In this document: piece after piece, positions 57,229-64,000 of the stretch | How positions within the stretch are numbered: the stretch's first letter is position 1 | Layout of the letters: the number at the start of each line of letters is the position of its first letter | From: Macrosoma leucophasiata | Lineage: Eukaryota > Arthropoda > Insecta > Lepidoptera > Hedylidae | Assembly (NCBI GenBank): GCA_036365455.1 | Contig: JAWQUS010000016.1 | Span: 14,221,001-14,285,000 of the forward strand | Direction: 5' to 3' | DNA: 64,000 nucleotides | The notes under the pieces: generated by a model | Databases searched by the model: none | Seen by the model: the letters and a program-made list of their open reading frames with translations, nothing else | Told to the model about the DNA's origin: nothing | Translations under genes and position numbers: made by a program

Positions 57229-58572
57229 AAGAGTATTGTAAAATTCGTATTTAATGTTAAAAACATTTGTTCCCAAGTAACGAAAGTTAGATACCTACCT
57301 TTAGAGAATATTGACTGCTTTGAATTATTAGCTTGTAGTTGAAAAAAATTGGAAGAAGTCTGAGGAGCGGGACCCGCGGGACCCTCTAAGAGCCCCCGCG
57401 CATTTATGCAAACAGCTCGCGCAGCCAGGTCGCTTAAATCCGGGGGGCAACATGCGGCCAATTAGCAGCATAAATGCGCTGGGTCACTAAGTAGACACTA
57501 CAGTGTTTTATATCAATTTGAACCAATAAACATAACTAGGTACTTACTTACTTATGTTTAAAAAGATCCCTGTCAAACTGTATAATTAAAACAATATATC
57601 TACTAACGGGGAAGGCCCACGTGAAGCCGCAGTAATGAAATAAAAAAAGAAACTCACTTGCCTCTGTAATGGGTGATTCCCCGAGAATGTAATTTTCCCT
57701 TCTCCATTTTATTCCATTAATGTGAAATTTACGGGCGTGGAAATGTAATAGATTACTCTCATCACCGAACACGTTTATTAACTAAATAGAATTTACTTAC
57801 AGTTTTAACAAATAAAGCAATAGTAATCAACATTATTTAATTACCTCGTGAACTTGTTGCTTTACGCATTAAAATGATAAAAAAACGCCAATGTACAACT
57901 ATTATCTTTTAAAATAATATTTAAAGAGATTACTTTATATGATGCAGCAGTAAGGTACTGCCTTGCTCGAAAAATATAATATTGTGGCATAATTGGAAGC
58001 AAAAGGAAAAAAGATTATTCAGAACCAAGTTTTTTGCCGAAACTTACCAAAACAATCAATATCAAATCAAAACTAACTCAATATTTTTCACTTATGTTAT
58101 CATTAATTACTATAATATTAACCACTTTACAAGGTAGCGTAGGATATTGATACTGTGAACGCTCAAACTACAGTATCTATATCCTTAATGCGTGCTTTAT
58201 ACAATGTTTTCCAGAAATAAGTGATCGCCCGGCGTTTTTCGAATATTTGTACAAAATTAAGGATAATTACTCTCATATATAAGGAACTTACCAGCTTTGG
58301 TTTTTTTTTAACTTATTTTCAACATTATTCAGATGTCCTCAATACAGTAAAGAGGAAAAATATAACCGTAATTTCAAAAGACGACCTGTTCTAACTAATA
58401 ACGATAAGAGTTTTCCTTGATCTGAATAATTTAAATTTAAATTCGAATCGATATTATTTATTCCACTTCGCAAATTTTGTAATCTAATTTTAACAAGTAT
58501 TAGATTATGGTAGGAAGGCGTGTGTCATCTGGATTTAGAGGGACAGTGTAAGTTTTACCACCCACTTTAGCA
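57229..58572. other. no gene; GC-rich patch 57357-57480
   Basis: The patch (GGGACCCGCGGGACCC, GCGCATTTATGC / GCATAAATGCGC inverted) has no assignable ORF. The rest is AT-rich. Confidence 0.4.
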
Positions 58573-59500
58573 TCACTCATTAAAACTACTGACACAACGA
58601 TTTTTTTTAAATATTATGGCATTGCTATTACTCATATTGCCAGTGTCAAGTAAAACGATATTTCGTATTCGTAATATATATATATTCGTAATGTATATAC
58701 TTGAAGTCAAGTCAGTGTGAACACTGGAAACAGCAAAGCAACACATTCCACGACAACCTATTTGTTTTTCAAGCGAGCTGTTCGCGTCAACGATACCAGA
58801 AGAAACTGAAGCCTGATGTTCATTATCACTAGTCGGCCCGCTGGAATCTTCCGGAAAGCTAGAGATGTCATCAGCTGAGAAAATCCTTTGCCTGGATCCG
58901 TCTCGAAGTTTAACAAATATATTGCCCTCCAGAGTCCAGCAATTGCGCACACCAAACTTCTTGCGAGCTTGAAGAAAAAGAGCCTGTCTACGGGGTGTGA
59001 GAAACTCTGATAAAACAAGTGAAGGGCCCTTGAAACTTGTCTTTTTTTCTCCAAACTGCTGACTTGAAGGCTATATCACAAAAGCGCACCAATACCGGTC
59101 GACACTTGCCGTCAATAGGCTTCCCCAGACGATGACATACATGGAACCCTGAATTAGACGCATCCTTCACCCCGAGCTTATTTTCGAAAATCTTCATTAT
59201 TTGTTCCGACAAATCACCTTCACATTTCTCGGGGACTCCATTAACCAGTAGATATTTGCGCCTGTGCCTCATCTCCATGGTATCTAATGCTTTAGAAAAT
59301 TCAGCTATTTGTTGCCGGAGTAGACGAAAAATCCCACAGTATTCATCCTTGAATCTCTGGAACTCCTCTTGCAGATTTGAAACAGATGGTGTAATAAGAG
59401 GAGCAGCTGCTTTCAGTTTAACATCAAATTCTGCAAGCTTTGTCATTAGTTTTAGCTCCAAGGCATTCTGGGCATCCAATAAAGTGTTTACATTCGCCAT
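58573..59500 (-). pseudogene. ORF1p-like nucleic-acid chaperone ORF from a non-LTR element, frameshifted
   Basis: Starting at MANVNTLLDAQNALE (ATG 59500) there is an alpha-helical, probably coiled-coil region, then RRKYLLVNGVPE...HRLGKP..CRPVLVRF. This is the RRM-like core shared by L1 ORF1p-type proteins and the FP-protein-like family common in Lepidoptera. The frame breaks in a run of seven A residues near 59041-59053. Removing one base gives the expected continuation (KKTSFKGPSLVLSEFLTPRR, QARKKFGVRNCWTLEGNIFVKL, DGSRQRI), which stays open to 58573. It is a probable pseudogene; no RT ORF follows. A recoded or misassembled intact ORF is the alternative. Confidence 0.65.
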
Positions 59501-59887
59501 ATTAAACAACAGTGAAGTCAGTGGGAAATTCAGGCAAAGAAATTTTAGGTTATAGTGCAAGCGGCAGGACAGTGTGGTGAAGTTTTTAGTTTAAAATATT
59601 AAAGGAAAGTGTTCCCCACAATTGTAAGTAACAATTGCCATATAAAGTTTCACTTTTTATGAAAATTTAGTCTCAGATAGGTTTTATTTAATTTAAATTA
59701 CATATATTTTCTAGAGAACACTGTTAACTTTATTTACTCCTACCACCCAAAAAAATAAATATACCGTTATTGAAATAACTAGCCTTAAACGAATAGCTTT
59801 TAAGATATCACCATTTAAAAAGGTGATAATTGAATTAACTCAAAACGGTTTAAACAAAATCATACTTTCTTGTGACATCACAACCTA

Positions 59888-60002
59888 TAGTAGTAGCCAA
59901 GAAATATTGCAAATCGAGCTTAGGAAAGACACAATCGGCTAATTTCGACTTCAAAGTGCGTTATCTCTGTTGCACACTGCATACGTACGCACTGATACTG
60001 TG
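59888..60002. mobile_element. mariner-like MITE, fragment
   Basis: AGCCAAGAAATATTGCAAAT to CTGCATACGTACGCACTGAT, diverged. Confidence 0.65.
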
Positions 60003-60110
60003 GCATTATTTACTACCACCCTACAGGAATGGTGTGCCTACCGTTGTTCGGTTGACTGACTGAAATAGCGGAAGAATTCGCCTCCACTACTAGGCGGTAG
60101 GGTCGTCACG

Positions 60111-60903
60111 TCCCTACTTCACCACATAGTTCAGTTATATGTTAATACAACATTATTATCATATTAATCTGCATTTCAAAGCATTTTTTTTTTAATCGAC
60201 AAATCAAAAAAAAAATGCCTTGAACTTTGTAAACAATTCGTGTTTGTCATCTTTTGTTATTTATTTATGTAGATTATTGTGTCAGTCATCGAACCGTATA
60301 TTTATTACATAATTGACCTCAATAGATGTGACCTTGACCAATCTGTGATAAATGCTATCAAAAAAACTTGATTCATCATAATTGAACACGTGATTATCTA
60401 TTGTGACATTGGATTTGTGTCGAGTATTGATGTAAGAAGTACTCTAAAACAGGTTGTTGAAGTGTATTAGGATGATTTCCAGCAAAATTTAGTGAGTTTA
60501 AGAAATACTGAGCCGCTGCTCTTACTATCTAATAATGCACATTATTTGTTCTAGAGCACTAGCTTCTATTTTAAATAAAAGGTATCTTTGGTCCGTGAGG
60601 ACATATAGAAGGTGGAGGCCGTCAAATGTATGTGCTATTGGATATTAGAAACAGAATCGTGCAATGTGGAAAAAGTTGACAGAAAGAGGTGGCGGGTGAC
60701 TGGTGAAGTGGGAAGAATGCTACATAGGTCGAGCCACTAAAATTAGAAAAGGGAGATCTGATGTCTAGAATAGGGAAGTCACTGGAAGAGTGAAACTTCA
60801 TCTTTAGAGATCAAATTTGTTTTGGAACGGTTTTGGCGGGAACCTTGAAAGAGGCGTGTGGGGCCATTATTTTATTTCATTTTCTTGGTGTATTTTGGAG
60901 TTA
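60111..60903. other. nothing recognised
   Basis: AT-rich. The 60590-60890 part is GA-rich and may be a decayed retroelement, but no protein similarity can be read. Confidence 0.4.
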
Positions 60904-61220
60904 TCTATACAAATAAATAAAATTGGAGAGACTGTTTGTAGTATAAAAATAACCGCTTTTTACCAAATGCATATATACACAGTACATTTGCCAAAACAAT
61001 TTTTTTTTACAATTTTTGTCTCCGTCTGTCTGGCTGTTTGGCGGGGCTAATCTTGGGCACGGCTGGACCGATTTTGACGGGACTTTCACTGGCAGATAGC
61101 TGATGTAATAAGGAGTAACTTAGGCTACTTTTATACTAGCTGCGCCCACGACTTTGTCCGGGTAGATACTTACTGAACAATCATACATTCTCAAGCAGGC
61201 GAAGTCGCGGGCACAGCTAG
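60904..61220 (+). mobile_element. mini-Helitron with doubled 3' end, copy 2
   Basis: It is 317 bp, starting TCTATACAAATAAATAAAAT after A and ending GGGCACAGCTAG before T. The palindromic 3' double end is at 61137-61220. It shares CGGCTGGACCGATTTTGACG with copies 1 and 3. Confidence 0.8.
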
Positions 61221-61539
61221 TATTAAATAAAGTTGGTGGCATTTTGTTTGACATAGGCTTATTACAGTGCCCGTGTATAGTGAAATAGAATTATAGTGCG
61301 AAAACACGGGGTTCAAAATTTGTAAATGTTCTGGTAAAGCAGCCATCGCTTTAATAATAATAATATATTCTTTATTGTACACCAACTCATGATAAGAGAC
61401 AGAAATAAGAGACACAATATACAAGAGGCGGTCTTATCACTAAGCAGTGATCTCTTCCAGACGTAAAAGTGCTCTCCAGGAGCCTAATTATATGAAATAA
61501 ATGAATAAACTGAATAAACTAAACTGAATAAACTGAGTT

Positions 61540-61613
61540 TGGTCTTTGTGTGGGTTTCTATAGGATGCAGTCATCACTTAACATCAATATGAACTTTATT
61601 TCGTAAAAAAATG
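61540..61613 (+). repeat. SINE-1, 3' tail only
   Basis: TTTGGTCTTTGTGTGGGTTT to ACTTTATTTCGTAAAAAAA. Confidence 0.75.
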
Positions 61614-62116
61614 TATTAGATAAGTAGTCAAATATTCTGTTAAAAGGCACCATATTCATAATTTTAGATTACCATACGTCAAGAAATGTGATTTTTTCAC
61701 CACTTTTATATCACAAGAATGTATTAAGTACCTACCTATCATCTTATTCAGTGCTAATATACTGTTTCTAAGTACAGGCAAATAGAGATTTCTAAAATTT
61801 AACAAAACTAAACATGCGTTAAACACAAGGCTAGTAATAAAACATAACAACTTTTCACTTATTGCTGTCACTTAACTTTGCAAGTGTTTGTATAAACATA
61901 AAAATATTTATTTGATTAATGTTTCGATGTTCGTGTATGGCCTCATGCATGTTATTTTTTCCTTGTATTCTGTTAAGGTCATTGTGAGGTCAAGAACCAA
62001 TAAGAACTATACTTAATGGGCGGTGAATGCACTTTTCAATCCCATCATATCCTACAAAGCCTCTTCAGTCTACACCAAAAACGAAACATTGCCGAGTTTT
62101 GAATTCGACAAGAACA

Positions 62117-62696
62117 TTTTTTTGTATGTAACAAAAGGTGGCATGCAAGCTTAGTTCACATAGATGTTAAGTGACGACTGCAGCCTATAGACATTTAAAA
62201 CCAGAGGCCTAAATGCATATGCGTTGCCATCCCTGAGATCTGTTACGGTTGTTATGGACTCTGTGATGGTTATTACGAGGTATTACTGGTGGTAGAGCTC
62301 CAGTGACGGAGCTCGCGGGCGTAGGCACCACCGCATTACCTAATATACTTGCCGCTAAATGGTAGTGTTCAACACTATCGTGTTCCGGTCAGGTGGTAAT
62401 GTACGGCCCTGTAATTTCCGGCACAGAGGCATAAGACCTTAGGCCTCAGGAGTGGTAACGCATCTGCATTTTGACCTTGGTCTTTGTGTGGGTGTCTATA
62501 GGCTGCAGTCATCACTTAACATCAATGTGAACTGCATGCTTGCTTACCACTTCCATTACATAAAAAAAAAAAAATACATTAGGTACTATCTAACTGGAGC
62601 ACGATAGTGCTCTACACTTCAATTTGGCGGCAGATAGATTAGATAATGCGGTGGTGCTTATACTGGAAATCTACCAGCAGTAAAAATATGCTGGTA
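62117..62696 (-). repeat. old SINE-1 interrupted by a younger SINE-1
   Basis: The old minus-strand copy is split into 62117-62283 and 62575-62696 by the younger one. Confidence 0.85.
62284..62574 (+). repeat. SINE-1, young full-length copy nested in an older one
   Basis: ACTGGTGGTAGAGCTCCAGT to an A13 tail with few differences from consensus; the best reference copy in the window. Confidence 0.95.
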
Positions 62697-62774
62697 GTAA
62701 AGTACGTAGTGTTATGTATTAAAAGCTATAATATAGGGGGTACTTAGACTGAAAGGACCAAAAAAATCTCCACA

Positions 62775-63285
62775 CTCTCACGATTACAATGAAACTTGGT
62801 ATGATTATACTTTAACCTTTGGCGCATAACACTGGATACTTTTTATCCTGGAAAAATGTCTGTTTGTCTGTGTGTTTGTGCACGCTAATATCAGAAGCGG
62901 CTTATTTGATTGCGGTTTTCGCTAATATATTATGGTGAGTTTCACTTAACATTTAGTGTTTGTTTCATGTGAATCGGTTCAGAAATAAAAAAGTTATGTT
63001 AATTTAAAGAATCGTATCGAATATTTTTAAGCTATTCTGTATCTTAGTTCTATCTTTTATTAGGGAGTTTCGTACCTAATAGGTAAAAACGAACCCTACA
63101 CATAACTAATCCTCCGCTGTCTGTCTGTCTGTCCGTCTGTCTGTCACCAGGCTGTATCTCATAAATAGTGATGGCTAGAAAGCTAACATTTTCACAAATT
63201 ATGTATTTTTGTTACCGCTATATTGAAGACGCTTAAAATTTTTACAGAAATTTTAGGTCCTATGTTGTATTGTAGCTTCCATAAT
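62775..63285 (+). repeat. internal Helitron fragment (A/B/C family)
   Basis: Contains the blocks GATTACAATGAAACTTGG, TTGGCGCATAACACTGG, CTGTCTGTCTGTCCGTCTG and CACCAGGCTGTATCTC in the same order as copy C. Neither terminus is recognised. Confidence 0.65.
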
Positions 63286-63287
63286 AA

Positions 63288-63731
63288 ATCTGTATACATA
63301 CAAATAAATAAATATTGGAGTGTCTGTTTGTAATATAAAAATAACCGCTTTTTACTAAACGCATATGTATGTATACACGGTACATATACCAAAACAACAT
63401 TTTTTACAATTTTTGTCTATCTGTCTGTTTGGCGGGGCTAATCTTGGGAACGGCTGGACCGATTTTGACGGGACTTTCAGTTTTGGCAGATAGCTGATAT
63501 AATAAGGAGTAACTTGAGCTACTTTTATCTCCATCCATACATAACTACATACAAATACATAGAATTTGAGTGTGTTCGATTTTGACGGGACTTTCACTGG
63601 CAGATAGCTGATGTTACGAGTATAAGGAGTAACTTACTCTACTTTATACTAGCTGCGCCCACGACTTCGTCCGGGTAGATACTGAACAATCATACTTTTT
63701 CTCACGTAGACGAAGTCGCGGGCACAGCTAG
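63288..63731 (+). mobile_element. mini-Helitron with doubled 3' end, copy 3
   Basis: It has the same layout as copy 2 but carries an internal partial duplication (GATTTTGACGGGACTTTCA occurs twice, near 63461 and 63577). It ends GGGCACAGCTAG before T. The exact 5' end is uncertain. Confidence 0.7.
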
Positions 63732-63972
63732 TATTAAATATTGTGGAAGAAGTGGCAATTGCATTTTTTTTCGCTTCGCTTAATATACGTACTTTTATTC
63801 AGTACAGCCGTGCCTTGAGAGAAGACTTATGTTAGTTAACATAGGCATCATTTGAGTCGATATTGTAGTAATATTTGTGAATTCGGTGTTTTTTATTTAT
63901 TTATTTAGGTTAACAAACAGTGTTTCAATCAATGTTTACATATATAAGTAAAGTACAATTCATTTTACTTAC

Positions 63973-64000
63973 CATAACACCCGCACCGTCAACCACAGAT
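63973..64000 (-). other. exon edge with splice donor, cut by window end
   Basis: On the minus strand the sequence reads GTTATG then GTAAGTAAAATG, a near-consensus 5' splice site, with 28 nt of GC-richer exon-like sequence up to the window edge. It could be the missing 5' UTR exon of the MFS gene, giving a 21-kb first intron, or the end of an exon of another gene. One reading frame is closed (TGA) and two are open over 28 nt. Confidence 0.4.

Overview
This is a stretch of AT-rich insect nuclear DNA. It is almost certainly from a moth or butterfly: it is packed with interspersed repeats whose sequence signatures I associate with Lepidoptera (CCCACTGCTGGGCA repeats, the GGGTTCCGTA/CTGTCTGTC family, CTAG-ended Helitrons, CATACATA-tailed LINE 3' ends), and its one conventional gene is an insect-type phosphate/anion cotransporter. 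The species call is inference.

Host gene: one complete minus-strand gene, 9 coding exons between 42626 and 26134, encodes a predicted 507-residue major facilitator superfamily transporter of the SLC17-like insect 'inorganic phosphate cotransporter' group. All eight introns are GT-AG and all exon phases join in frame. Its first recognised exon begins with a splice acceptor, so at least one 5' UTR exon lies upstream. An exon edge with a good donor at the window end (63973-64000) is a candidate for it or for a separate gene. Intron 1 carries a broken duplicate of exon 2. A mariner-like MITE sits about 50 bp after the stop codon and may supply the poly(A) signal.

Mobile DNA fills the rest. The most striking element is a 3.7-kb LTR retrotransposon (16844-20563, minus strand) with two 335-bp LTRs that look identical, a 4-bp target duplication, and one intact 706-codon ORF. 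That ORF encodes an RS-rich N-terminus, a Ty3/gypsy-type capsid, two zinc knuckles and a protease-like domain, with no reverse transcriptase, RNase H or integrase. It looks like a young Gag-only element that must be mobilised in trans.

Other mobile DNA: three long non-autonomous Helitrons (13315-15404, 29063-30759, 45498-47353), the last with its empty site preserved in a nearby inverted duplication; three mini-Helitrons with doubled 3' ends (52753-53068, 60904-61220, 63288-63731); about 28 copies of a poly(A)-tailed ~290-bp retroposon (called SINE-1 here); a tRNA-derived SINE (SINE-2); several MITE families (TA-flanked mariner type, TTA-flanked Harbinger type, others); foldback elements, one built from tRNA-like arms; and decayed non-LTR ORFs. 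Four perfect 21-41 bp inverted repeats with 5-7 nt loops are scattered through the window.

I saw no ribosomal RNA, no functional tRNA, no CRISPR array and no prokaryotic gene. Most short ORFs here fall inside repeats and are not genes.
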